64,000 nt of DNA. Origin: Rhizobium brockwellii (lineage in GTDB: Bacteria; Pseudomonadota; Alphaproteobacteria; Rhizobiales; Rhizobiaceae). A program made the translations under genes and the position numbers. The notes beneath the pieces were generated by a model. The model ran no database searches and was not told where the DNA came from. It worked only from the letters and a program-made list of their open reading frames with translations. Position 1 is the first letter of the stretch, and the number at the start of each line of letters is the position of its first letter. The stretch lies in the NCBI RefSeq assembly GCF_000769405.2, contig NZ_CP053439.1, forward strand, positions 2,604,001 to 2,668,000, read 5' to 3'. Shown piece after piece: positions 8,486 through 17,030 of this stretch.

Positions 8486-9130
8486 ATGTCGATTGCTGAA
8501 ATTCTGTCTTTTGCTTTCGTCACCGCGCTGCTGATCATTTCCCCCGGCCCCAACGGCGTCCTCATCGCCAAGACGGTGCCGGCCTCGGGGCGTGGCGCTG
8601 GTTTCGCCAATATTGCCGGCTTCGTCGCCGCCTTTTATGTGCACGGCACCCTGTCGATTTGCGGCATCTCCCTGCTGCTGGCGCAGTCGGCGCAGGCCTT
8701 CCTCGTCGTCAAGATGATTGGCACCGCCTATCTCTGCTGGATCGGTATCAAGGCGCTGGTCGGCGCTTGGCGCGGTTATGCTGCCGTAACGTCAGTGACC
8801 CCATCCCGTAAGGTAAGGCACCTCCCCCGCGCCTTCCTCGAGGGTTTCCTCACCAACGCCCTGAACCCGAAGGTGTCGATGTTCTACCTCGCGGTCTTCC
8901 CGCAGTTCATCCACCACGATGCCAATGGCCGGGCCGCGATCGGCGAGGCTTTCCTTCTGGTCACCGTCCATGCCAGCCTCAACGTCATCTGGTTCGGCTC
9001 GATGGTTATGCTCTTTGCGAGGCTCGCCAGAGCTGCGCGCAACCAGCGCTTCCAGCGCTGGCTGAAAGCCGCGACAGGCGTGGTCTTCATCGGCTTCGGC
9101 GCCAAGATGGCGACATTGCAGGCTGGATAG
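8486..9130 (+). CDS. LysE/RhtB-family amino acid exporter
   Basis: A 214-aa membrane protein with five or six helices and the family motif near the start, IISPGPNGVL. This family exports amino acids (lysine, homoserine, threonine) or related metabolites. The start at ATG 8486 has AGGAAC nine bases upstream. It is divergent from the cytochrome operon across about 260 bp and convergent with the MYG1 gene. No LysG-type regulator lies next to it, and substrate cannot be inferred. Confidence 0.88.
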   Translation: MSIAEILSFAFVTALLIISPGPNGVLIAKTVPASGRGAGFANIAGFVAAFYVHGTLSICGISLLLAQSAQAFLVVKMIGTAYLCWIGIKALVGAWRGYAAVTSVTPSRKVRHLPRAFLEGFLTNALNPKVSMFYLAVFPQFIHHDANGRAAIGEAFLLVTVHASLNVIWFGSMVMLFARLARAARNQRFQRWLKAATGVVFIGFGAKMATLQAG

Positions 9131-9254
9131 CGAAGACGGGCAAACCACCTTCGTCACGGAAAGGCTGGGCGAACGGGCCGTAACAGGATCAGCGACCTGC
9201 CGCCGGGGCTGGGTATGATGCTGGCCTCGCGCCACCCCAGCTGCCGCCATTTGA

Positions 9255-10178
9255 CTACGTCCCGATCGAAAGCGCCTCTTTTACCGCCAACTCGGCCATG
9301 GCGAGAGTGGCTTCGCGAGTCTTGGCGGCGGCGATGAAGCGGCCGTTGTGGCAGAAGCTTGCGCCCTCTATGCCGCAAACCGCCTCCAGTGCGCCATTGG
9401 TGAGCCCGGCCCAGGCCGCCGGCAGATCGGCTCTGAGCTCGAACCCCTCCTCGGCACGGCGAATGCCGGTCACGCACCAGTCCTTTTCGCGCGGATGAAC
9501 GACAAACAGCAGGTGATCGGCGCCTGCCTTGACGATGGCGGGACGGAAGGGCATGCCCCTCGGCAACTCTAAAACACGCCCCTGCCCCGCAGCTTCGATT
9601 GCCCGATGCACGATCGCCTCGGCCCGCAATTTGGCGGCACTCTGGGCGATCCTGGCCTCGATGAAACTGCGGGCAATGGCAAGGGCCGCGTGGAAGGCGC
9701 GATCGTCGGCCTCAGGGTCCGTCTCGTCGAAAACCGGTTTCAGCGTCTCGAGCAGCACCGGCAGCGTCAGCCCGGCCAACGGCCCTGAGGGGCTGAGCGC
9801 GCCATTATCAGTCAGATCGACCGGCAGCACGAAGCTGGCGTCGAAAGAGCCATGCATCGCTTCAACATGTGCGTCGGGAAGGCCGAAGGCTGTGAGATAA
9901 TCACGGCCGTAATGCTTCCAGATCAGGCCGAACGAGCTGTAGGGCTGGCCATCGTCGCGCAGCGGCGCGCCGCGCTGGTGGTGATCGAATATCCCGGCAG
10001 CGGGATCATAGGCTCCGCCGACATCATAGATGATCCGGTCTTCGCCCGGCGTGATCCACTCCGGCGCCCGGCTGCGGACGATACGCGCCTGCGGGAAAAG
10101 CCGGGTCAGGATGACGCTCGACAGCAATTCGTCGGCATGAAAGCCACCGGAATGGGTGACGAGGAAATCGGGGATCAT
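9255..10178 (-). CDS. MYG1 family protein (DHH-like phosphoesterase fold)
   Basis: A 307-aa soluble protein matching the MYG1/GAMM1 (UPF0160) family. Diagnostic motifs are THSGGFHADELLSS near the N-terminus, YDVGG with a following FDHHQRG, and YSSFGLIW. These His/Asp motifs resemble the metal sites of DHH phosphoesterases; eukaryotic MYG1 is reported as a 3'-5' RNA exonuclease. The gene is monocistronic. The bacterial role is not well established, so the call is for family only. Confidence 0.87.
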   Translation of the reverse strand: MIPDFLVTHSGGFHADELLSSVILTRLFPQARIVRSRAPEWITPGEDRIIYDVGGAYDPAAGIFDHHQRGAPLRDDGQPYSSFGLIWKHYGRDYLTAFGLPDAHVEAMHGSFDASFVLPVDLTDNGALSPSGPLAGLTLPVLLETLKPVFDETDPEADDRAFHAALAIARSFIEARIAQSAAKLRAEAIVHRAIEAAGQGRVLELPRGMPFRPAIVKAGADHLLFVVHPREKDWCVTGIRRAEEGFELRADLPAAWAGLTNGALEAVCGIEGASFCHNGRFIAAAKTREATLAMAELAVKEALSIGT

Positions 10179-10261
10179 GGGAGCTATGCGCCTTGTCGTT
10201 CGCGGAGAGTCCGCTTGCAGGTCGGCACCAAATAACCGTTGCCGGCTGCTATCTCAACCCA

Positions 10262-10335
10262 TACCTTAAATCGAAGACGATTTAAGAATAAAATGATGCA
10301 GCAATCCAATGCGTTACAGCATCCTCTCGCACTTC
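10262..10335. repeat. Rhizobial-type palindromic intergenic element
   Basis: A perfect 9-bp inverted repeat with a 4-bp loop (CTTAAATCG at 10265-10273, CGATTTAAG at 10278-10286) is followed by a block resembling the element at 30841-30912 read on the other strand (shared GATGC, GTTA, AGC and TCC words in the same order). From memory, many Rhizobium intergenic regions carry this motif, often called RIME-like. It lies between the divergent MYG1 and HIT genes. Confidence 0.55.
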
Positions 10336-10399
10336 ACCGAGGTACCGGCCTCTAGCGGGATTCATCGAAGCCCCTGAAGGGTGCATCAGGAGTAAGTCC

Positions 10400-10897
10400 G
10401 TGGAGATTCCCCAGCACTTTCATGTCGCCGAGACGGCAGGATGGCTTGTGAACCACCGCATCAACTCTGCCCTTCCCGGTTACCTCATGATCAGCTCCAA
10501 GACCGATACCAACGATCTGTCGGATTTGCCTGAAGATGCGTTAGCCGAATTCGGCCCATTACTCGCAAGGGCTCAAAGTACGCTGAAACGGCAATTGAAT
10601 GCGCAGCGCGTCTATATCGGCCGGTATGGACACGCGCCCGGTTATCCGATCCATTTCCATGTGATCCCGATATATGACTGGGTGGAGGAGTTGTTCTGGA
10701 AGGACGCTCGATATCGTCTGCTCGAGAATTTCGCGGAGGGACCGGGGGAAACCGCAACAGATGGCGCAGAACTGACGTTGTTTGTCTGGCGGGAGTTCTG
10801 TGAACGCGCAGAGCCGCCACCAGTCAGAGGACCATCGGTCTCAGAGGCTATTAAATTGCTGCGGGAGGCAATGCGGTTTCCGGCGCCTCAAGTCTAA
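10400..10897 (+). CDS. HIT-family hydrolase-like protein
   Basis: A 165-aa protein of the histidine triad superfamily. The N-terminal half fits a HIT fold (a substrate-loop stretch SALPGYLMISSK), and residues near 80-85 read HFHVIP, a shortened form of the usual HxHxH triad, so the family is clear but catalysis is not assured. Typical members cleave nucleotidyl groups from AppppA or AMP conjugates. The start is GTG 10400 with CAGGAG upstream. Its end overlaps the end of the convergent membrane gene by 4 bp. Confidence 0.72.
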   Translation: MEIPQHFHVAETAGWLVNHRINSALPGYLMISSKTDTNDLSDLPEDALAEFGPLLARAQSTLKRQLNAQRVYIGRYGHAPGYPIHFHVIPIYDWVEELFWKDARYRLLENFAEGPGETATDGAELTLFVWREFCERAEPPPVRGPSVSEAIKLLREAMRFPAPQV

Positions 10898-11457
10898 GAC
10901 AACACCGGTCCCGGCTGTCTTGCGACGAGCGCTCGGCCGGCTGCCGCACCGGCATGCAGGCAGATGAGCCCGATCGCCGCGAGAGAATTGTTTAACAGAA
11001 CATCAGCGACAACCGCTGCCGAAAACGCGCCCTCACCGGACGGAAGCACCGCCGTTGCGGCAAGCAGCACGCCTTCATAGGCAACGAACCCAGCCAGGAA
11101 GGCGCCGGCCATCGTAACGGTAAGATCTTTCGAGAGACGAAGTACTAGGAGCGCTGCGGCCAGGCATGCAAATGCCGCGATACCGATTGCCAGACCCCAG
11201 GCATAGCTGTCCCAGGTCTGGGGATAACCGAGCACGAGATATCCGACCATCTGGTTGGCGAGCCAGGCCAGCAGAACCGCTGTCACCGCCATCCGCCGGG
11301 GAAGAATGACCGCCGATACCGCCGCCAACGCAACGAAGGGCGTGACACAGGCAAAAAGCAGGCTGAGGGCAACGCTCGCACCTGAAATGATGGCCACCCA
11401 AGCGACAGCAAAGCCGGGTGCGACAGGGCGCAGGGGAAGCTGATTTCGTTCGAGCAT
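10894..11457 (-). CDS. Integral membrane protein of the corrinoid uptake operon (possibly BtuN-like)
   Basis: A 187-aa, very hydrophobic protein with about six helices. It is the last gene of the riboswitch-controlled ABC operon, 98 bp after the ATPase. An optional membrane component called BtuN is annotated in some alphaproteobacterial B12 operons, and the size, topology and position fit that idea, but I cannot confirm homology. GGAG lies eight bases before ATG 11457. The gap upstream holds another good Shine-Dalgarno (AAGGAGGAGGT) in front of a three-codon ORF. Confidence 0.6.
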   Translation of the reverse strand: MLERNQLPLRPVAPGFAVAWVAIISGASVALSLLFACVTPFVALAAVSAVILPRRMAVTAVLLAWLANQMVGYLVLGYPQTWDSYAWGLAIGIAAFACLAAALLVLRLSKDLTVTMAGAFLAGFVAYEGVLLAATAVLPSGEGAFSAAVVADVLLNNSLAAIGLICLHAGAAAGRALVARQPGPVLS

Positions 11458-11555
11458 CTCGGAACTCCATTCGACCGCAAGAAATAATACGCCAGTCCGG
11501 GAAAAAGGCTAGCGAGCCATACCTCCTCCTTGAGACCGAAATTCTCGGCCATCCG

Positions 11556-12320
11556 TCAATCCATGACGTACTGGATATGATGCCGGCCGTGCACGGCTGA
11601 TTTCTGGACATGGGCGCGAACGCCGAAGACCCGGCCGATCATATCCTCCGTCAGCACCTCCTCCGGCGCCCCCGAGGCGACGACCTCGCCTTTCTGAAGC
11701 ACCGCCAGCCTGTCACAGAACATCGCCGCCAGATTGAGATCGTGCAGCGCAACGATGCAGGTGATGCCGAGCTTCGAGATCAGCGAGAGAATGTCGAGCT
11801 GATGCTGGATATCGAGATGGTTGGTCGGCTCGTCGAGCAGCAGTTCGCTTGGCGCCTGTGCCAGCGATCGGGCAATATGGACGCGCTGGCGCTCGCCGCC
11901 CGACAGCGTTTGCCAGAGCTGGCCCGCCCTCTCCCGCATGCCCGTCCGCGACAGGGCCTCGTCGACGGCGGCGTCGTCTCCGGCGCCCCAGGACGACAAC
12001 AGCCCGCGATGCGGCGTGCGGCCGAGCCGCACCACGTCGCGCACGGTCAATTGCGTATCCGTCGTCGTCTGCTGCTCGACGAAGGCGACGCGCCGCGCAA
12101 GCGCTGCGCGCGACAGCGAGGATATGTCGTCATCGCCCAGCCGGATGACGCCGCTGCGAACCTTGCGCAGCCGGCAAATCAACCTGAGAAGGCTCGATTT
12201 GCCGGAACCGTTTGGCCCGAGCAGGCCGAACACCTTGCCCCTTTCCACCTTTAGGCTCACGCCGTTGACGATGACGGTGTCACCGGCGGCAAAGCTCACC
12301 GCGTCGATGCTGATGCTCAT
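11556..12320 (-). CDS. btuD: ABC transporter ATP-binding protein (BtuD/FepC type)
   Basis: A 254-aa ATPase with Walker A GPNGSGKSS (about residues 36-44), Q-loop VEQQTT, signature LSGGERQR, Walker B ELLLDEP and switch His in ALHDLN. The gene begins at ATG 12320, overlapping the permease stop (ATGA). It belongs to the iron-siderophore/cobalamin importer subclass and powers the permease encoded upstream. Because a cobalamin riboswitch precedes the operon, corrinoid uptake is the best guess; the Btu name depends on that context. Confidence 0.85.
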   Translation of the reverse strand: MSISIDAVSFAAGDTVIVNGVSLKVERGKVFGLLGPNGSGKSSLLRLICRLRKVRSGVIRLGDDDISSLSRAALARRVAFVEQQTTTDTQLTVRDVVRLGRTPHRGLLSSWGAGDDAAVDEALSRTGMRERAGQLWQTLSGGERQRVHIARSLAQAPSELLLDEPTNHLDIQHQLDILSLISKLGITCIVALHDLNLAAMFCDRLAVLQKGEVVASGAPEEVLTEDMIGRVFGVRAHVQKSAVHGRHHIQYVMD

Positions 12321-13357
12321 GCCTTCCCTCGCACACGATAGAGGATGACCGCGAACGCCGGCGCGCCGAAGAGCGCGGTGACGACGCCGATCGGCAGGAT
12401 TTGCTGCGGAATGATGACGCGCGAGACGATATCGGCGCCGACCATGTAGATCGCACCGCCAAGCGCTGTTGCCGGCAGCAGCCGCCCATGCCCCGGCCCG
12501 ACGAGGAAGCGGGCGGCGTGGGGAATGACGAGGCCAACGAAGCCGATCGAACCCACCATGCTGACGACGCTTGCCGTCATCACCGCCGTCATGCCGAACA
12601 GCACGATTTGGACGCGGCGTATGGGAATGCCGAGCGAGGCGGCGGCATCCGTGCCGAAAGCGAAGGCGTCGAGCGCCCGCACATGGGCCATGCAGATGAT
12701 GAAGCCGGCAAGCGCGATCGGCACTGACAGATAGACATCGGGCCAGCGCACGCCGCTGAGCGAACCCAGAAGCCAGAACAGGATGCCGCGCGCCTGCTCG
12801 GCATTGGCCGATGTCGTCACGATGTAGGAGGTCAGCGCATTGAAGAGCTGCGAACCGGCGACGCCGCAAAGAATGATCCGCTCGCCGCTTCCCCCCGCAC
12901 CCGTCGCCAGGAAGCCGACCAGCAGAAAGGCGATGACCGCACCGATGAACGCGCCGCTCGACAGGCCGAGAATACCGTAGCCGAAGCCGAGGATCATCAC
13001 GCACACGGCGCCCGTCGAGGCGCCGGCGGAGATGCCGAGCACGTAGGGTTCGGCTAGCGGATTGCGCAGCAGCGCCTGCAGGATCGCGCCTGAAAGCGAG
13101 AGCGATGCGCCGGCGCTGGCTGCGACGAGCGCACGGCTCAGACGATAATCCCAGACGATGCCCTGGTGGATGCGGCTGAGCTCGAAATTCGTTCCGAACA
13201 GCCGGTTCGAAACCGCCTCCGCCGTCGTCGCAAGCGGGATGGCGATCTCGCCGATCGAAACCGCAAGGCTGATCATCAGCCCGAGCAGGAGAAGTGCGGC
13301 CATGGTGAGCGCTGCAAGCGCCCACCATCCCTGTTGCCTGACCGATATTGCCTTCAC
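12317..13357 (-). CDS. btuC: FecCD/BtuC-family ABC permease
   Basis: A 346-aa permease with about ten helices. The BtuC-family motifs LSGAILQALLRNPLAEPYVLG and GFVGLVIPHAARFLVG are both present. Its ATG overlaps the stop of the substrate-binding protein gene (ATGA at 13354-13357), and its own stop overlaps the ATPase start, so all three genes are translationally coupled. It forms the membrane channel of the importer. Confidence 0.9.
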   Translation of the reverse strand: MKAISVRQQGWWALAALTMAALLLLGLMISLAVSIGEIAIPLATTAEAVSNRLFGTNFELSRIHQGIVWDYRLSRALVAASAGASLSLSGAILQALLRNPLAEPYVLGISAGASTGAVCVMILGFGYGILGLSSGAFIGAVIAFLLVGFLATGAGGSGERIILCGVAGSQLFNALTSYIVTTSANAEQARGILFWLLGSLSGVRWPDVYLSVPIALAGFIICMAHVRALDAFAFGTDAAASLGIPIRRVQIVLFGMTAVMTASVVSMVGSIGFVGLVIPHAARFLVGPGHGRLLPATALGGAIYMVGADIVSRVIIPQQILPIGVVTALFGAPAFAVILYRVRGKA

Positions 13358-14370
13358 TGCGCCAGGCCGAAGGAGTTGATGCCGTTCGCCAATGTCTCGA
13401 TGCCATCAATCGTGCGGATCGTCGGGTTCATCGACTGTGCGTCCATCATCACGAAGTGCTTGTTTTTGACCGCGTCCAGCTCCTTGGTCACAGGATCGTT
13501 CTCGAGGAAATCAACCTTGACCTTGGGATCGTCAGCTGCGTAGCGGCGGCGGTCCATGGTTGCCAGCACGATCACCGCCGGGTTCGCCTGGGCGATGGTT
13601 TCCCAACCGACCAGCGGCCATTCCTCTTCGGTGGTGACGACGTTCTTCGCGCCGATCGTCTTCAGGATATAGGCGGGCGCGCTGTTTTTACCGGCGATGA
13701 AGGCGTCGCCATTGACCTCCTTGCTGGAGAACCAGAAAACGATGGGCAGGTTCTTGCCCGAGGCGCCTGATATCGAAGCGACTGCATCCGCCTCGCGCTT
13801 TTTCAATTCCGAAATCAGCGCGTCACCGCGTTCCTTCACGTCGAAGATCTCCGAGAGCTCGGCGATTTCCCGGTAGATCAGCTCCATCGTGAACAATTCT
13901 CCACGCACGCCGTCGCCGCCATCGGTGTTGACCTTGGCGACGCAATCGGCCGGCGCCAGATAGGTATTGATGCCGAGATCCTTGAACTGCTCCCGCTTGC
14001 CTACGGAGCCCTGCGCGCCGACATGCCATTCGAACTCGGCCGTCACCAGGTCTGGCTCCTGCCCGACGACGGATTCGAAGCTCGGATCATTGTCGGCGAG
14101 ACGTTTGATCTTGCTGTTGGCCTCGGCATATTGCGGCAGGACGGGACCGACCCAGACGGCCGTTCCGGCGATCTTGTCGGCAAGGCCGAGCGAAAAGAGC
14201 ACTTCGGTCATGCCCTGGCCGATCGAGACGATTTTGGACGGCGCCTTTTCGAAGGCCACCTGCTGGCCGCAATTGGTGATGGTGAAGGGATATCGGGTCG
14301 CGGCAAGGCTTGGTGCAGCAAGGCCGGCGAGCCCGAAGGCAAATGTCATGGTGGCGAGAATCTGGCGCAT
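13354..14370 (-). CDS. btuF: Periplasmic substrate-binding protein, corrinoid-type ABC importer
   Basis: A 338-aa protein with an N-terminal signal peptide (cleavage after about residue 23, SLAATR) and a periplasmic binding fold of the BtuF/FhuD type: KIVSIGQGMTEVLFSLGLADKI in the first lobe and a long linking helix near residues 170-200. GAGG lies shortly before ATG 14370. It is the first gene after the cobalamin riboswitch, 190 bp downstream, which supports a vitamin B12 or related corrinoid ligand; an iron chelate cannot be ruled out by sequence alone. Confidence 0.83.
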   Translation of the reverse strand: MRQILATMTFAFGLAGLAAPSLAATRYPFTITNCGQQVAFEKAPSKIVSIGQGMTEVLFSLGLADKIAGTAVWVGPVLPQYAEANSKIKRLADNDPSFESVVGQEPDLVTAEFEWHVGAQGSVGKREQFKDLGINTYLAPADCVAKVNTDGGDGVRGELFTMELIYREIAELSEIFDVKERGDALISELKKREADAVASISGASGKNLPIVFWFSSKEVNGDAFIAGKNSAPAYILKTIGAKNVVTTEEEWPLVGWETIAQANPAVIVLATMDRRRYAADDPKVKVDFLENDPVTKELDAVKNKHFVMMDAQSMNPTIRTIDGIETLANGINSFGLAQ

Positions 14371-14559
14371 GGAAAACCTCGACGAGGGGAAAAATCACGG
14401 CCGTTCCGCGCATGTGCGCGGACCGAAAGCGCGCTTAGGCGCACTAGCCGCAGGAGGCCCAATCGAGACGGATGCATGCCGGAATTCGGCGAAGGTTCAG
14501 CAGGTCAATCATACCTGTTCCTTGTCCGGGCATCCCCGCCCGGTTGATTGGATCGTGAT

Positions 14560-14795
14560 TGACGGCAGGTCTCCTGGCTTGCGGATATCCATCGTTTCAT
14601 CCTCCTTCCCGCGATATCTCGCAGTGGCAGGGCTATGAGCCCTTCAGAGAGGCCAATCGCTGGCCACTTCTGAGATGATCGACAATCCGCTTACAGTTGC
14701 GGGGGCAGCCACGGTCTCGGTCCCTACTGGGTCGTCCTCACCGTGTTCCCTATTAATCCCCTTGGAGTCATCTTCAGGGAACCGTCGCACCCAGT
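14560..14795 (-). promoter_or_regulatory. Cobalamin riboswitch
   Basis: Read on the minus strand, this segment carries the conserved landmarks of an AdoCbl riboswitch in order: TAGGGAA followed by CGGTG, then GCTGCCCCCGCAACTG, then CCACTG and GCGGGAAGG, and finally the B12 box AGCCAGGAGACCTGCC at 14564-14579. About 190 nt separate it from btuF, including a hairpin with CCGGGC/GCCCGG arms (14527-14544) that could belong to the expression platform. No clear poly-U terminator follows, so the mode of control is undecided. High cobalamin should repress the importer. Confidence 0.95.
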
Positions 14796-14840
14796 TACGT
14801 CGCCTGCCCGCGCGCCGTCAATGCATATTCCGAAGGCGCC

Positions 14841-15073
14841 ATGCCGCCAGCGGATAAATATATCGCGCGTACGGCTTCACGCCGCCGTTCGCTGCGCGAC
14901 GCCCGCCGCATCGCCGAAGCCTACCGCACCTGGGGCAAAGGCGCCCACCCCGCAAGCCTGAACTTCGGCGACTGCTTCGCCTACGAGGTGGCTCGGGAAC
15001 ATGATGCCGGCTGCTATTCGTGGGCGATGAATTCGTTAGGACCGTTAGGACCGATATAGAAAACGCGCTTTGA
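14841..15073 (+). pseudogene. vapC remnant (PIN-domain toxin), truncated and frameshifted
   Basis: The first frame encodes RIAEAYRTWGKG and LNFGDCFAYEVAREHD, the typical third quarter of rhizobial VapC toxins including the conserved GDCF Asp. Near 15013 the homology moves to another frame, which reads LLFVGDEFVRT, VRT, DIENAL and a stop at 15073, the usual VapC C-terminus. So one frameshift and a 9-bp tandem duplication (GTTAGGACC twice) are visible. The N-terminal half and any vapB antitoxin are absent. It is next to the 5' end of the riboswitch. Confidence 0.75.
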
Positions 15074-15104
15074 ACGATGCGGCGGTTGCCAGCGCCGGCC
15101 GCCC

Positions 15105-16385
15105 CTACAACGCATCCAGCGGAATCTTCAAATACCGCCTGCCATTCCCTTCCGGCTCGGGCAGCCGCCCGCCGCGGATGTTCACCTGCAACGCGTGCAG
15201 CATAAGCTTCGGCTTCGGCAGCGTGCGGTCGCGCGCCTGGCGCAGCGCCACGAAACCGGCCTCGTCGATGCCTGCGATATGCGGATTGGCGCGCTTCTGC
15301 GCCTCCACCGTGCTTTCCCAGCGCGGGTGGCGGCCGCCCGGCTGGTAATCGTGGCCGGAAAAGAGACGGGCCTCCTCGGGCAGCGACAGGATCGCCTGGA
15401 TCGAGTGCCAGAGGGCGGCAGCGCTGCCGCCCGGGAAATCCGTGCGCGCCGTGCCGGAATCCGGCGTGAACACCGTGTCGTGCACAAAGGCGGCGTCACC
15501 GATCACATAGGTGATCGAGGCGAGTGTGTGCCCGGGCGAAAAAATCACGCGGGCTTTAAGCGCACCGATCTCGAACGTGTCGCCATCGGCAAGCAGCCGG
15601 TCCCATTGCGAGCCGTCCGTCGCGAGCGCCGGCCAGTTATAGATCTCCTTCCAGAGCGTCTGCACGTCGGTGACATGGGCGCCGATCCCCGTCGGTGCGC
15701 CGGTCTTCTCATGCAGATAATGCGCGGCGGAGAAATGATCGGCATGCGGATGCGTGTCGAGGATCCACTCGACCGTCAGCCCTTCACTTTTGATATGAGC
15801 GAGGATGGCGTCGGCATTGGCCGTTCCCGTCGCCCCCGACATCTCGTCGAAATCGAGCACCGGGTCGATGATGGCACAGCGTTTCGTCGCCGGGTCGGAA
15901 ACGACATATTGCACACTGCAGGTGCGGGGCTCGAAGAAGGCCTTTACACCAGCCGCCTGCCCTGACCGCTTTTCCAGCCAGCGGCGCGCGCCGGCAAGAT
16001 CGAAGCCGAGTTTTTGACCGAAGGCCTCGATATCCCCGGACTTCATCCGCCCGTCGAGCACCTCGCCCAGCGCATAGAGCGTCAACGCCCGCGTGCCGCT
16101 CTTGCAATGGGCGACGACCGGCCCCTTGGCCTCGGCCATCGCCGCCTGGAAGGCGCGGATATCGGCCTCAGTGATCTCGGTCCCCTTCACCGGCACGAAG
16201 CTGTAAGCGAGCCCGGCGGCGGCGGCGGAAGCCTTTTCCGCCGTATTGCCCGGCTGCCCCGGCTCCTCGCCATCCGGCCGGGCATTGATGACGGCGGCAA
16301 AGCCATCAGCCGCGAAAGCGGCAAAACCTGCGGCATCGGGCTGCCCCGCCACCGATATCAGCTCATTGACCCTCACGGATGTCAT
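15105..16385 (-). CDS. blh: Blh: bifunctional sulfur transferase / persulfide dioxygenase
   Basis: A 426-aa two-domain protein. Residues 1-110 form a DUF442-type sulfur transferase with catalytic Cys94 (AHCKSGTR). From about residue 125 it is an ETHE1-like metallo-beta-lactamase-fold dioxygenase with metal motif THPHADH and later GHDY. Together they detoxify sulfide by oxidising glutathione persulfide. ATG 16385 is chosen (MTSVRVNEL) because GGGGG precedes it and relatives begin there. In Agrobacterium and Xylella blh is controlled by the ArsR-type repressor BigR; no bigR is in this window, and the gene stands next to a dsrE-like gene instead. Confidence 0.9.
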   Translation of the reverse strand: MTSVRVNELISVAGQPDAAGFAAFAADGFAAVINARPDGEEPGQPGNTAEKASAAAAGLAYSFVPVKGTEITEADIRAFQAAMAEAKGPVVAHCKSGTRALTLYALGEVLDGRMKSGDIEAFGQKLGFDLAGARRWLEKRSGQAAGVKAFFEPRTCSVQYVVSDPATKRCAIIDPVLDFDEMSGATGTANADAILAHIKSEGLTVEWILDTHPHADHFSAAHYLHEKTGAPTGIGAHVTDVQTLWKEIYNWPALATDGSQWDRLLADGDTFEIGALKARVIFSPGHTLASITYVIGDAAFVHDTVFTPDSGTARTDFPGGSAAALWHSIQAILSLPEEARLFSGHDYQPGGRHPRWESTVEAQKRANPHIAGIDEAGFVALRQARDRTLPKPKLMLHALQVNIRGGRLPEPEGNGRRYLKIPLDAL

Positions 16386-16567
16386 CGAAGCCCCCGCGCT
16401 GCCCGCACCAGGCATTATCGCACGTATATCGATACAATCTCACAAGTATATTGCCGAACGCAAGAATAGGCGCTTGGTATTCATCCGTGCGTGTCGCCGG
16501 CCTGAAGAGCCTAACGACGCCGGCGGGAGACGCTGCCCAAACTCCCGCCCATCCCGACGGTGTATCG

Positions 16568-16936
16568 TCAAAACGACAGCGTTGCCGCACCGTCCTTGAT
16601 CTCGGCATGCATGGCGCTGGCGCCGACGATGACGATCCCGTCGAGCAAATCTTCCTGCGTGTAACCGCGCGAGGTCACGCAGGGCGGGCAAGCCCAGATC
16701 GTGCCGCCGCGCTGTTGAAAATTCTCGATCAGGGTCGCGAGCGGATCGAGCGGCGGCACATGCGTCATGCGCTGGCCGCCCTTGCGCACCAGGTCGATTG
16801 CAGTGCTGGTGAGGAACACCGAAACCTTCAGCCCGGCGGTGATGCCGCCATTGGCAATGGTGAAGGCGACGGAGGACAGTTCGGACTCGATGCCCTTGGT
16901 CACGAGCACAACCAGTTTGTCGCTTTGAGTTTGCAT
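16568..16936 (-). CDS. DsrE-family protein
   Basis: A 122-aa soluble protein with the DsrE/DsrF-like fold: VVLVTKGIES at the N-terminus, ANGGITAGLKVSVFLTS in the middle and a pair of Cys in WACPPCVTSRGY. DsrE-like proteins take part in sulfur-relay chemistry. It sits 180 bp upstream of blh on the same strand and is divergent from an AraC regulator, so a role in handling persulfide sulfur together with Blh is plausible. Confidence 0.82.
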   Translation of the reverse strand: MQTQSDKLVVLVTKGIESELSSVAFTIANGGITAGLKVSVFLTSTAIDLVRKGGQRMTHVPPLDPLATLIENFQQRGGTIWACPPCVTSRGYTQEDLLDGIVIVGASAMHAEIKDGAATLSF

Positions 16937-17030
16937 AGTATTCTCCCGTTAGGGGCAGAACGTGTTCCACGTTCACCCGGTTTGAACGCACTGATGATAG
17001 GAGGACGCGCGGCGCGCGTATTTGGCCGGA

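Noticed and set aside
16440..16490. Possible BigR-like AT-rich dyad upstream of blh
   Set aside because: TATA-rich half-sites are present but symmetry is poor, and I cannot match them to a BigR box.
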